From Branchiostoma floridae (taxonomy: Eukaryota; Chordata; Leptocardii; Amphioxiformes; Branchiostomatidae), in the NCBI RefSeq assembly GCF_000003815.2, contig NC_049995.1, forward strand, positions 52,845 to 116,844: 64,000 nt of DNA, given 5' to 3'. A model generated the notes under the pieces. It did not search any database. It worked only from the letters and a program-made list of their open reading frames with translations, and had not been told where the DNA came from. Position 1 is the first letter of the stretch. Every line of letters starts with the position of its first letter. Positions 62,001 through 64,000 of this stretch are shown here, piece by piece. The position numbers and the translations under genes were made by a program.

Positions 62001-64000
62001 CACTTGATTATCAATTAACTCACCAATATGTGATTAATATTCCTGCGATACTATGGACAAACATGACTGTCGGAATACCCGGGCTAGAAATGAAGTATTA
62101 GGAGGTTTACTTTAAATGTTTTCATGAATATTGGAAGTTAATCTCAATCATTGTCTGGTGGTGGCTATGCCTAATCAAATGAAATATTCTTTTTTGTCAG
62201 TAAACGGCTTTCGCTTGAAAACAGGGCCATATAGGTCCTACATAAATTACATGGCTGCATATGGCGGCAAATATATCTTAGCGCACTACATACATATTAG
62301 GAAGTTAACTTACAATAAACATTCCTGGCGTTGTGAATATAGAAACACTAAGCGTTTCAACAATAATCACATTTTTCTACTACTTAAAGGATTGTTTGTA
62401 ATAGCACTTGCCCATTAATTGTTTTAATGAAAGATGACCTATAAAATAGCAGCTCAGCTTTCTGTAAAAGTAATTCTTTAGTGCAATATTGCAAATTTTC
62501 TGTCTTTTTTTTAGATATTGACGAATGTGCAGAAAAGATAGACAACTGTGAACAAGTCTGCACCAACACAGAAGGTGGATTTAACTGTTCCTGCGCTTCT
62601 GGGTTCACTAACGTTCGAGATTCTTGCCAAGGTAACAAAAGTTCCGTTTAGATATTGAACAACTTAAGACGTTGGTGAGATTTTAAGACACCGATGTTAT
62701 GGTGTTGACTTGTATAGTATTTCCTGTGGATTTTGTATGATTATCGGGTAGAACATTTCCATATTACAGCAGCGCTGCAGAGTGCTATTTCTTGATTAAC
62801 TTTTTTAAATTTTTTTACTTATTCACATTTCTTTAAAGAGGATGAGACGGAAAGCAGACCCTGTTTATCGAGGTCTTCTCCTCATGTACATAAACAAAAT
62901 AAGGACACACATACATGACTACAAAACGCAAAATAACAAAGTCAAGAGATACTGATAACGACATGAAATAAAACAACAAGAAATGATTAACTTGATTTAG
63001 AGAAACGTTAGTATAGTGTAGTGATTTGAGAAAGTAGACATGTTTGGACAATTCGTTTGAATACTACTTTATAATTGACAACTGTTAAACAGGAATATAA
63101 TATGTGATGTGCCCTCTATTTTACTGTGTTTTCTGCATGTCCCGTTAATGAATCTACAAATTATTTCCATCTCTGCAGCTTCCCAAAATTGTACGAGTAC
63201 AACCTGCAAAAATGCAGCGTGCTTTGTGGATGTGGATGGTGAGAACAGAACCGAGAGGTGCCTTTGTTTTTCTGGCTACAAATTTGTCAACGAAACAGTT
63301 TGCGAAGGTAAGTCGGATGATAGATATGTGAAACAGGTAGATAGATGTGTTTCCCGAGGACAAAGCAGGGCCAAGTTTTATCTAGAAAATGATTTTAAAA
63401 ATTGCACGTATGCAAAACGGTGTTGCAAGTGCAACTAACAGTTTTAAATGTTAGTGATGAATGTGATTTTGATTCTTTTGCTGCTGTCGTTTTCTATGTA
63501 TGCTCACAAGGCTTAATGATGTACTTAACTGATACAGAAACTTGTAAAAACGGTGCGTTAATTTCAGACATAGACGAATGTTCCAGCGACACAATGAATG
63601 CCTGCGACCAGTTGTGCAACAACACAGACGGCGGATACATGTGTGGTTGCTACCGTGGCTTCATGATTGGTACTGATGATCGCACATGTACTGGTAAGGC
63701 ATCATTCTTACATCTGATATAAAACTAGCAATAATAGACATTGTGATGTTATATTTGTGTGACTGTAATGTTGCTCGTAATAATGTATCATTATCCATAT
63801 AAATTTTTATCGAAGATTTAGGGGAAGAAGCTGTCACTTGTATTTTTAGATTAAATCACATCAGTTGAATCAGTAATGTTACCTTGATGATCAGTACATT
63901 TTCGTAGAATCTAATTGCATAAGCTTCAATTGAAACATATTACTAATGATAATTTCTGACATTTGACAGATGTTGATGAGTGTGCCAAAAATGAGCTGAA
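4808..64000 (+). CDS. Giant mosaic mucin-like gene (CUB/CCP/VWA/D8C/EGF/NIDO/AMOP/VWD), 3' incomplete
   Basis: I assembled about 52 coding exons by matching domain-bearing frames to AG acceptors and GT donors. They give about 3,800 residues before the window edge. Module order: signal peptide, mucin block 1, CUB, CCP, VWA, three D8C-EGF pairs, EGF, unknown Cys8 module, mucin block 2, CCP, variant EGF, seven EGFs, NIDO, AMOP, VWD, MUC4-type tail, EGF array. Module boundaries are almost all phase 1 and join without a stop, as expected for exon-shuffled extracellular proteins. NIDO-AMOP-VWD-EGF is the MUC4 arrangement; D8C is the eight-cysteine domain of uromodulin and GP2. The product should enter the secretory pathway and be heavily O-glycosylated. 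It could be gel-forming, or surface-bound if an anchor lies further 3'. Splitting into two genes, for example near 36500-37390, cannot be excluded. Individual exons are listed separately. Confidence 0.7.
5254..7215 (+). CDS. Exon 2: mucin block 1 (Thr/Ser/Ala/Pro tandem repeats)
   Basis: One exon of about 650 codons, ending at an ACAG/GTAAGT donor in phase 1. The acceptor is TAG at 5251-5253; a CAG at 5233-5235 keeps the same frame and would add six residues. The first part (about 5345-5636) is an 18-bp array encoding AQVTTA. The second (about 5650-7190) is a 30-bp array of about 50 units encoding variants of [10 protein letters not shown], often alternating APTTV and APATV. This composition fits a PTS mucin domain that carries dense O-glycans. 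Antisense frames are also open but lack matching splice context. Copy number is probably polymorphic. Confidence 0.85.
5345..7190. repeat. Coding minisatellites: 18-bp array then 30-bp array
   Basis: About sixteen copies of an 18-bp unit (CAAGTGACCACAGCAGCT) are followed by about fifty copies of a 30-bp unit (CCACTACAGCACCGACCACA then GTAGGGGGCT). Both units are multiples of three, so changes in copy number keep the reading frame. Confidence 0.95.
7216..7935. other. Intron 2, first part
   Basis: No coding module is seen. A purine-rich GAGAGAG/GGGGAGGG patch lies at 7680-7700 and another GAGAGA patch at 7800-7820. Confidence 0.5.
8456..10313 (-). mobile_element. 5'-truncated L1/Tx1-like LINE fragment with 15-bp target duplication
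   Basis: The insertion is flanked by the direct repeat ACATAGCAATTTTTT at 8441-8455 and 10314-10328. Reading on the minus strand, it starts just upstream of the RT catalytic motif and keeps the L1-type C-terminal half. It is a typical target-primed, 5'-truncated insertion. Its host is the repeat element at 7936-10897. Confidence 0.85.
8612..10300 (-). pseudogene. L1/Tx1-like ORF2 C-terminal part, frameshifted
   Basis: Minus-strand frames 10253-9495 and 9404-8988, plus a further segment down to about 8612, together cover the RT palm edge and the long L1-type C-terminal region. Landmarks are [33 protein letters not shown], then [11 protein letters not shown] and a Cys-rich [13 protein letters not shown] stretch. 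The catalytic YADD is present but a frameshift follows it immediately, and more shifts or stops separate the later segments. The copy is dead. Confidence 0.85.
11040..11268 (+). CDS. Exon 3: CUB domain, first part
   Basis: After the acceptor ATACATAG it encodes [28 protein letters not shown] and the [10 protein letters not shown]...FIYDG core, all standard CUB landmarks. It enters in phase 1 and leaves in phase 2 at a GTATTG donor inside the domain. Confidence 0.85.
11466..11578 (+). CDS. Exon 4: CUB domain, second part
   Basis: It completes the CUB fold with [21 protein letters not shown]. The phase-2 acceptor matches the donor of exon 3, and it ends in phase 1 at GTAAGG. Confidence 0.85.
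11734..11919 (+). CDS. Exon 5: CCP/sushi domain
   Basis: A single symmetric phase 1-1 exon encodes a complete CCP with four cysteines and the usual [32 protein letters not shown] and PFC landmarks. CCP modules act as protein-binding units. Confidence 0.9.
11948..12879. mobile_element. piggyBac-like MITE, copy 2
   Basis: Bounded by TTAA at 11944-11947 and 12880-12883, with inverted termini CCCTATTCAGACCGG. It runs in the opposite internal orientation to copy 1. It carries TGACGTCA at 12267, 12505, 12529 and 12678, and CCAAGATGGCGGAC at about 12288. G and C runs again sit near the ends. Confidence 0.88.
12884..13461. other. Intron with assembly gap at 13098-13197
   Basis: One hundred Ns interrupt this intron. 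The minus-strand segment around 13000-13097 reads like the C-terminal tail of a LINE ORF followed by a (GGAA)n tail, but the evidence is thin. Nothing else coding is seen. Confidence 0.4.
13462..13540 (+). pseudogene. Broken EGF exon, paralogue of the exon at 34780
   Basis: After a TCTCCAG acceptor the frame reads [20 protein letters not shown], closely matching the EGF at 34780-34917. Homology stops after about 75 bases, just after PAPLLD, before the last cysteines. The downstream frame has no EGF character and no matching donor. If it is skipped, exon 5 and exon 7 still join in phase 1. Confidence 0.7.
13949..14123 (+). CDS. Exon 7: VWA domain, part 1 (MIDAS)
   Basis: A frame without ATG follows a CCCCCACAG acceptor. 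It reads [16 protein letters not shown], carrying the DxSxS metal-site motif of VWA domains, then VVSAFVVN and ARVGVVQYS. It enters in phase 1 and leaves in phase 2 at GTGAGT. Its partner exon lies 9.3 kb downstream. Confidence 0.88.
14157..14523. mobile_element. piggyBac-like MITE, copy 3 (short)
   Basis: Left terminus CCCTATTCAGACGGG follows TCAA (a decayed TTAA). The right terminus is AGAATGGG before TTAA at 14524-14527. It is internally deleted to 367 bp and keeps one TGACGTCA at 14385. It begins only about 30 bases after the exon 7 donor. Confidence 0.75.
14587..15359. other. Assembly gap, 773 Ns
   Basis: The bases are unknown. The gap is inside the VWA intron; any open frames across it are artefacts. 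Confidence 0.99.
15360..16335. other. VWA intron, unassigned stretch
   Basis: No protein module is recognised. A segment of about 85 bp at 16031-16115 recurs inverted at 23124-23206, on the far side of the nested LINEs. Confidence 0.4.
16336..16584. mobile_element. hAT-MITE relic, left part
   Basis: Similarity to the intact hAT MITE at 27391-27821 runs from about 16336 to 16584, including CAGGTTCAGGTCC. The remaining right end is found at 22906-22966, so a LINE split this copy. Confidence 0.6.
17025..18493 (+). pseudogene. LINE ORF1 (gag-like, two CCHC zinc knuckles), frameshifted
   Basis: Frame 17025-17462 is followed by frame 17480-18493 in another phase, with stops at the junction. The second part carries [14 protein letters not shown] and [14 protein letters not shown], both CX2CX4HX4C knuckles that bind the element RNA. 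A basic, Pro/Ser-rich C-terminal tail follows. Confidence 0.85.
18515..20271 (+). pseudogene. LINE ORF2 5' part: endonuclease and RT start, frameshifted
   Basis: Endonuclease landmarks are [33 protein letters not shown] and TDHAIL. The first long frame ends at 19678 and the next starts at 19675, a one-base shift next to a T run near 19635. RT then begins with NYRPISLL and [11 protein letters not shown] second one-base shift near 20230 moves the frame again. Confidence 0.85.
20234..22610 (+). pseudogene. LINE ORF2 3' part: RT palm and C-terminus, split by insertion
   Basis: It encodes [24 protein letters not shown] and the catalytic YADD, then is broken at 20602 by a nested element. Coding resumes at 21822 with [12 protein letters not shown] and runs to the stop at 22610. 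The C-terminal part includes [11 protein letters not shown] and the usual WNSLPPEIR motif. Confidence 0.88.
20603..21808 (+). mobile_element. 5'-truncated RTE-like LINE nested in the CR1-like LINE
   Basis: Flanked by a 13-bp target duplication GTACGATTGGAGT at 20590-20602 and 21809-21821. It starts inside RT ([15 protein letters not shown]), carries [13 protein letters not shown] and FADD, and ends with a C-terminal [13 protein letters not shown] block. A TAAG-repeat tail lies just before the second duplication. A frameshift near 21330 separates its two frames. RTE is the best clade guess from the tail and motifs. Confidence 0.87.
22906..22966. mobile_element. hAT-MITE relic, right part
   Basis: GATCCTCTGGACATGAGC...CCTGAATT...GGTACAAACCCCTA matches the right end of the intact MITE at 27391-27821. 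It completes the copy begun at 16336. Confidence 0.65.
22967..23459. other. VWA intron, 3' end
   Basis: T-rich sequence without a coding module. It holds the inverted partner (23124-23206) of the segment at 16031-16115. Confidence 0.45.
23460..23610 (+). CDS. Exon 8: VWA domain, part 2
   Basis: After the acceptor TTGTTTTTTAG it encodes [20 protein letters not shown] and [13 protein letters not shown], which supplies the MIDAS threonine. Phase 2 in, phase 0 out. The phase-2 entry matches exon 7 across the 9.3-kb intron. Confidence 0.88.
23894..24116 (+). CDS. Exon 9: VWA domain, part 3
   Basis: It encodes [12 protein letters not shown], giving the last MIDAS aspartate, then [20 protein letters not shown] and the closing helix ending IAQTVC. 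Phase 0 in, phase 1 out at GTTAGT. With exons 7 and 8 the VWA domain is complete and its metal site looks intact, which suggests divalent-cation-dependent ligand binding. Confidence 0.9.
24395..24579 (+). mobile_element. tRNA-derived SINE
   Basis: An A-box-like TGGCGTAACGG at 24401 and a B-box-like GGTTTAAATCC at 24444 are spaced as in a tRNA promoter. A non-tRNA body with CACTAGGGCGGTCCCTCGG follows. No intact tRNA fold is evident. Confidence 0.65.
24584..24700. mobile_element. piggyBac-like MITE, copy 4 (one end only)
   Basis: TTAA at 24580-24583 is followed by CCCTATTCACAC and then TCTTTTGAGGTCCGCCC, similar to the left end of copy 3. The right end is missing. Confidence 0.55.
24819..25181 (+). 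CDS. Exon 10: D8C domain 1 (uromodulin/GP2 type)
   Basis: Phase 1-1 exon of 121 codons. It reads [50 protein letters not shown], then [16 protein letters not shown] and YCG, the eight-cysteine domain found in uromodulin and GP2. An alternative acceptor upstream (24803) keeps the frame. In vertebrate relatives such domains occur in secreted or GPI-linked glycoproteins at mucosal surfaces. Confidence 0.9.
25337..26073. repeat. Left long terminal inverted repeat
   Basis: Matches 29010-29755 in inverted orientation with scattered changes. A block of about 150 bp starting CTGCTCAATACGGGGTAA near 25903 recurs diverged near 26080, just inside the repeat. Confidence 0.88.
26961..28760 (-). pseudogene. 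Decayed transposon gene: DNAGCYH/DFSDPQ/C2H2/SFFSRL family
   Basis: Across several shifted minus-strand frames I can follow, in order: [16 protein letters not shown] near 28559-28510, a DFSDPQ motif near 28480-28461, CDRKIA near 28446-28429, a THIRRY stretch, a zinc finger [18 protein letters not shown] (27985-27930), and [17 protein letters not shown] then [10 protein letters not shown]...KQITSF near 27240-27080. This order matches a family I know only from many unnamed invertebrate predicted proteins. The aspartate-bearing motifs look like an RNase H-fold transposase core, which is inference. Stops, frameshifts, a missing N-terminal part and a nested MITE make it non-functional. Confidence 0.7.
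27391..27821. mobile_element. hAT-type MITE with 8-bp target duplication
   Basis: Exact 8-bp duplication GCCATGAG at 27383-27390 and 27822-27829. Terminal inverted repeats are TAGGGCTGGGTACCGGTAC and its near complement ending CCCACCCCTA. No coding capacity. It splits the decayed gene of the larger transposon. Confidence 0.92.
29010..29755. repeat. Right long terminal inverted repeat
   Basis: Inverted partner of 25337-26073. Small differences include an extra GCCTGGTTTT unit near the outer end. Confidence 0.88.
30303..30425 (+). CDS. Exon 11: EGF (calcium-binding type), D8C-EGF unit 1
   Basis: A 123-bp phase 1-1 exon reads [20 protein letters not shown] and [19 protein letters not shown], six cysteines with a DEC start typical of calcium-binding EGF. 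Sister exons are at 32267 and 33279. Confidence 0.9.
30848..31219 (+). CDS. Exon 12: D8C domain 2
   Basis: A 372-bp phase 1-1 exon closely similar to exon 10, with three more codons in the VNNGSDNRC region. All eight conserved cysteines are present. It follows a CCCTTCAG acceptor shared with the other two copies. Confidence 0.92.
31397..31677 (-). mobile_element. LINE/SINE 3' end inserted in intron
   Basis: Absent from the matching intron of unit 1, so it is an insertion. It starts with a (TTTG)n tract, as expected for an antisense tail. It carries an AGGAGGAGGG/CCCTCCTCCT hairpin like that in the 3' UTR of the LINE at 1-1968. Confidence 0.65.
32267..32389 (+). CDS. Exon 13: EGF (calcium-binding type), unit 2
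   Basis: 123 bp, phase 1-1, reading [15 protein letters not shown] and [10 protein letters not shown]. Nearly identical to exons 11 and 15. Confidence 0.92.
32612..32983 (+). CDS. Exon 14: D8C domain 3
   Basis: 372 bp, phase 1-1. Same cysteine plan as exon 12, with local changes such as [15 protein letters not shown] and [16 protein letters not shown]. Confidence 0.92.
33279..33401 (+). CDS. Exon 15: EGF (calcium-binding type), unit 3
   Basis: 123 bp, phase 1-1, reading [20 protein letters not shown] and [10 protein letters not shown]. It closes the third D8C-EGF unit. Confidence 0.92.
33833..34779. other. Intron, nothing recognised
   Basis: Unique-looking sequence between the relic of the fourth unit and the next EGF exon. 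No module or clear repeat. Confidence 0.5.
34780..34917 (+). CDS. Exon 16: EGF domain
   Basis: 138 bp, phase 1-1: [19 protein letters not shown], then [19 protein letters not shown]. Six cysteines with a longer second loop. It is the intact paralogue of the broken exon at 13462. Confidence 0.9.
35183..35833. mobile_element. Fold-back MITE family B, copy 1
   Basis: The left part (35190-35365) is a large hairpin: GGTGTCATAACGCC and its complement flank a central segment. TTATCATATAGCC at about 35370 and GGCTATATGATAA at about 35819 form short inverted ends. A related copy lies at 45196-46010. Confidence 0.65.
35834..36131. other. Intron end, nothing recognised
   Basis: AT-rich intron ending in a GGGATTTTTCCAG acceptor. 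Confidence 0.5.
36132..36497 (+). CDS. Exon 17: unrecognised eight-cysteine module
   Basis: A 366-bp phase 1-1 exon encodes about 121 residues with eight cysteines: [45 protein letters not shown]. It has tryptophans near its middle (GCWVG) and after the sixth cysteine (QQW, DWY), and one NAT glycosylation site. I do not recognise the domain. Its size, cysteine count and neighbours resemble D8C, so it may be a divergent relative, but the D8C landmark motifs are absent. The clean phase 1-1 boundaries support it as a real exon. Confidence 0.75.
36498..37388. other. Intron, nothing recognised
   Basis: No module on either strand. If the locus were two genes, this intron and 34918-36131 are plausible break points, but I see no signal-peptide exon here. 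Confidence 0.45.
37389..38495 (+). CDS. Exon 18: mucin block 2 (TTTVATTEP repeats)
   Basis: About 369 codons, phase 1-1. Nearly all of it is a 27-bp array encoding TTTVATTEP or TTTVTTTEP, so about half of the residues are Thr. This is a second PTS domain for O-glycosylation. It ends with [17 protein letters not shown] at a GTAGGC donor. The acceptor CTATACAG at 37388 is chosen for frame and phase. Confidence 0.85.
37440..38420. repeat. 27-bp coding minisatellite
   Basis: About thirty-five copies of ACAACAACAGTCGCAACTAC followed by AGAGCCG, with occasional inserted ACA codons. A larger block of several units is itself duplicated (about 38030-38130 and 38215-38310). The unit length preserves the frame. 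Confidence 0.93.
38521..38682. repeat. (GAGT)n and (GATT)n microsatellite
   Basis: Long GAGT tetranucleotide runs with a GATT run at about 38592-38618, just after the donor of exon 18. Confidence 0.95.
38796..38972 (+). CDS. Exon 19: CCP/sushi domain 2
   Basis: 177 bp, phase 1-1: [48 protein letters not shown]. Complete CCP fold landmarks; it has an extra cysteine at the start (DCGC). Confidence 0.9.
39014..41195 (+). repeat. ACCTCCATGAAAT-ended repeat element, copy 2, with 1.07-kb internal tandem duplication
   Basis: Starts with the CCTCCATGAAATGTCATGG palindrome and ends CATGGAGGTATGAGATCCCC...CTCTAGTT. Two units, about 39052-40126 and 40127-41195, are nearly identical over about 1,070 bp, including the same ending. 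No plausible protein is encoded. Confidence 0.88.
41196..41704. other. Intron end, nothing recognised
   Basis: Unique AT-rich intron leading to a TACTCTCCAG acceptor. Confidence 0.5.
41705..41821 (+). CDS. Exon 20: variant EGF
   Basis: 117 bp, phase 1-1: [17 protein letters not shown] then [16 protein letters not shown]. Six cysteines. The CFVD loop recurs in exon 51, which suggests a distinct EGF subtype without the calcium motif. Confidence 0.8.
42218..42364 (+). CDS. Exon 21: EGF (calcium-binding type)
   Basis: 147 bp, phase 1-1: DVNEC start, [13 protein letters not shown] and [10 protein letters not shown]. An extended first loop ([10 protein letters not shown]) adds a pair of cysteines close together. 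Confidence 0.9.
42649..42765 (+). CDS. Exon 22: EGF (calcium-binding type)
   Basis: 117 bp, phase 1-1: [20 protein letters not shown] and [17 protein letters not shown]. Confidence 0.92.
43150..43260 (+). CDS. Exon 23: EGF
   Basis: 111 bp, phase 1-1: [20 protein letters not shown] and [14 protein letters not shown]. Notch-like compact EGF. Confidence 0.92.
   Translation, partial: KSTSVTPTPASEEHVWIGSTGTTAPVGRGSLVTRVN
43731..43844 (+). CDS. Exon 24: EGF
   Basis: 114 bp, phase 1-1: [20 protein letters not shown] and [14 protein letters not shown]. Closely related to exon 23. Confidence 0.92.
44509..44625 (+). CDS. Exon 25: EGF (calcium-binding type)
   Basis: 117 bp, phase 1-1: [20 protein letters not shown] and [16 protein letters not shown]. 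Confidence 0.92.
45037..45150 (+). CDS. Exon 26: EGF
   Basis: 114 bp, phase 1-1: [20 protein letters not shown] and [14 protein letters not shown]. Confidence 0.92.
45196..46010. mobile_element. Fold-back MITE family B, copy 2
   Basis: Shares GGTGTCATAACGCCTGGTCC near its left end and a right part with GGCGTCATAACCAACATG and CGTCCCCTGG with the copy at 35183-35833. The centre differs, and the left hairpin arm is partly replaced. Confidence 0.65.
46549..46680 (+). CDS. Exon 27: EGF (calcium-binding type)
   Basis: 132 bp, phase 1-1: [33 protein letters not shown], with a six-to-eight residue extension before the last cysteine. Confidence 0.9.
47354..47496 (+). CDS. Exon 28: NIDO domain, part 1
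   Basis: Phase 1 in, phase 0 out. It reads [12 protein letters not shown] and [19 protein letters not shown], the usual opening of nidogen-type NIDO domains in MUC4 relatives. Confidence 0.85.
47649..47856. mobile_element. Fold-back MITE family C
   Basis: About 32-bp inverted ends: GTACACCTTTATCCGCAGGG at the left and the near complement ending CGGATAAAGGTGAAC at the right. 208 bp in all, no coding capacity. Confidence 0.75.
47951..48133 (+). CDS. Exon 29: NIDO domain, part 2
   Basis: Phase 0-0, 61 codons: [11 protein letters not shown] and [13 protein letters not shown], core NIDO motifs. It also contains RARRE at 47996-48010, a sequence that fits the furin consensus RxRR. Confidence 0.87.
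48682..48846 (+). CDS. Exon 30: NIDO domain, part 3
   Basis: Phase 0-0, 55 codons with [16 protein letters not shown], matching the NIDO segment in which W..V.TWD is conserved. Confidence 0.87.
48885..49000. repeat. ATC-rich microsatellite
   Basis: Imperfect ATC runs just after the exon 30 donor. The open frame through it is an artefact. Confidence 0.85.
49077..49497 (+). CDS. Exon 31: NIDO end and AMOP start
   Basis: Phase 0 in, phase 1 out. [20 protein letters not shown] completes NIDO, with GYNSANG and GRWAFRL following. [17 protein letters not shown] and [15 protein letters not shown] then open the AMOP domain. Confidence 0.9.
49893..50042 (+). CDS. Exon 32: AMOP domain, middle
   Basis: Phase 1-1. 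[20 protein letters not shown] is the AMOP double-cysteine segment. The downstream part is basic and His-rich ([15 protein letters not shown]). Confidence 0.8.
50680..50799 (+). CDS. Exon 33: AMOP domain, end
   Basis: Phase 1-1. [20 protein letters not shown] then SCSSYLPL is the standard AMOP ending (WCC, FC, Y, RPP, C). Confidence 0.9.
51181..51389 (+). CDS. Exon 34: VWD domain, part 1, with GDPH motif
   Basis: Phase 1 in, phase 0 out. [20 protein letters not shown] and [10 protein letters not shown] are hallmark VWD sequences. GDPH is the motif at which MUC4, MUC2 and MUC5AC-type VWD domains self-cleave between Asp and Pro. Confidence 0.92.
52067..52154 (+). CDS. Exon 35: VWD domain, part 2
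   Basis: Phase 0 in, phase 1 out. [20 protein letters not shown] and [10 protein letters not shown]. Two N-glycosylation sequons (NMT, NVT). Confidence 0.8.
52695..52868 (+). CDS. Exon 36: VWD domain, part 3
   Basis: Phase 1-1. [20 protein letters not shown] and [15 protein letters not shown], ending TTRGLLG, the VWD strand that leads into GxWNGN. Confidence 0.85.
53467..53486. repeat. Short ATC repeat
   Basis: About six ATC units inside an intron. Confidence 0.8.
53628..53741 (+). CDS. Exon 37: VWD domain end
   Basis: Phase 1-1. [20 protein letters not shown] then EEIFPWGLS, the conserved MUC4-type G.WNGN.-DDF segment. Confidence 0.9.
54122..54379 (+). CDS. Exon 38: MUC4-type post-VWD region
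   Basis: Phase 1-1, 86 codons. [20 protein letters not shown] and [17 protein letters not shown] follow the order seen after VWD in MUC4 and SUSD2-like proteins. Confidence 0.87.
54949..55104 (+). CDS. Exon 39: Ig/cadherin-like segment, part 1
   Basis: Phase 1-1. [20 protein letters not shown] then [15 protein letters not shown], a beta-sandwich with the DPEDNPVTY motif found in many extracellular proteins. Confidence 0.83.
55610..55800 (+). CDS. Exon 40: beta-sandwich end and first half of an EGF
   Basis: Phase 1 in, phase 0 out. [20 protein letters not shown] completes the previous fold; [11 protein letters not shown] starts an EGF continued in exon 41. The start of the exon ([13 protein letters not shown]) is less certain. 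Confidence 0.83.
56206..56252. repeat. Perfect ATC/GAT hairpin
   Basis: Two 20-base arms (56206-56225 and 56233-56252) are perfect complements around the loop TATACTG. The arms consist of ATC units plus CAGTAG. Confidence 0.95.
56614..56794 (+). CDS. Exon 41: EGF second half and a further EGF
   Basis: Phase 0 in, phase 1 out. [14 protein letters not shown] closes the EGF from exon 40; [17 protein letters not shown] and [17 protein letters not shown] form the next, Cys-rich EGF. Confidence 0.87.
57196..57321 (+). CDS. Exon 42: EGF (calcium-binding type)
   Basis: 126 bp, phase 1-1: [20 protein letters not shown] and [18 protein letters not shown]. Confidence 0.92.
57560..57914. mobile_element. 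piggyBac-like MITE, copy 5 (right end)
   Basis: Ends GGATAGGG before TTAA at 57915-57918. It keeps the CAAAGTTGGCACCGGCAC subterminal block of copy 1, a TGACGTCA at 57570 and a CATCTTGGAT motif at about 57589. The left terminus is not found. Confidence 0.65.
58120..58242 (+). CDS. Exon 43: EGF (calcium-binding type)
   Basis: 123 bp, phase 1-1: [20 protein letters not shown] and [16 protein letters not shown]. Confidence 0.92.
58583..58702 (+). CDS. Exon 44: EGF (calcium-binding type)
   Basis: 120 bp, phase 1-1: [20 protein letters not shown] and [16 protein letters not shown]. Confidence 0.92.
58833..58973. mobile_element. Fold-back MITE family D (ACCGACGTTT ends)
   Basis: Inverted ends of about 22 bp: TTGGTATATTTTCACCGACG against the complement of AAACGTCGGTGAGAATAAAC. 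The interior has CCCTGAAGAAGGTGACAG, a sequence common in invertebrate fold-back repeats. Confidence 0.75.
59496..59741 (+). CDS. Exon 45: two EGFs fused in one exon
   Basis: 246 bp, phase 1-1. [20 protein letters not shown] and [12 protein letters not shown], then directly [20 protein letters not shown] and [12 protein letters not shown]. This is the only exon in the array holding two complete EGF modules, consistent with loss of one intron. Confidence 0.92.
60118..60246 (+). CDS. Exon 46: EGF (calcium-binding type)
   Basis: 129 bp, phase 1-1: [20 protein letters not shown] and [17 protein letters not shown]. Confidence 0.92.
60625..60700 (+). mobile_element. Degenerate tRNA-derived SINE
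   Basis: TGTGGTTAGGG at about 60634 and GGTTTTGACTTCAAATCC at about 60664 resemble A and B boxes. Weak; no boundaries can be set. Confidence 0.35.
60756..60878 (+). CDS. Exon 47: EGF (calcium-binding type)
   Basis: 123 bp, phase 1-1: [20 protein letters not shown] and [16 protein letters not shown]. The usual Gly-Tyr before the fifth loop is Glu-Trp-Phe. Confidence 0.92.
61424..61552 (+). CDS. Exon 48: EGF (calcium-binding type)
   Basis: 129 bp, phase 1-1: [20 protein letters not shown] and [16 protein letters not shown]. Acidic first loop. Confidence 0.92.
61826..61948 (+). CDS. Exon 49: EGF (calcium-binding type)
   Basis: 123 bp, phase 1-1: [20 protein letters not shown] and [18 protein letters not shown]. 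Confidence 0.92.
62515..62631 (+). CDS. Exon 50: EGF (calcium-binding type)
   Basis: 117 bp, phase 1-1: [20 protein letters not shown] and [16 protein letters not shown]. Confidence 0.92.
63179..63307 (+). CDS. Exon 51: variant EGF
   Basis: 129 bp, phase 1-1: [18 protein letters not shown] then [16 protein letters not shown]. It shares the CFVD loop and the CxCxxGYxF pattern with exon 20. Confidence 0.82.
63568..63693 (+). CDS. Exon 52: EGF (calcium-binding type)
   Basis: 126 bp, phase 1-1: [20 protein letters not shown] and [18 protein letters not shown]. Confidence 0.92.
63970..64000 (+). CDS. Exon 53: EGF start, cut by window edge
   Basis: After a TTTGACAG acceptor the frame reads VDECAKNEL in the phase expected from exon 52. 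The rest is outside the window. Confidence 0.85.

Larger units (their letters stand above)
57322..63967. other. Introns of the C-terminal EGF array
   Basis: Introns of about 270 to 870 bp. Apart from MITE copy 5, the fold-back element at 58833 and the weak SINE, nothing is recognised. The minus-strand open stretch near 62833-63051 has no domain character. Confidence 0.5.

Noticed and set aside
1-64000. CRISPR arrays, operons or bacterial signals
   Set aside because: Intron-containing genes and LINEs show a eukaryotic genome; the tandem arrays are coding minisatellites, MITEs or microsatellites with no spacer structure.
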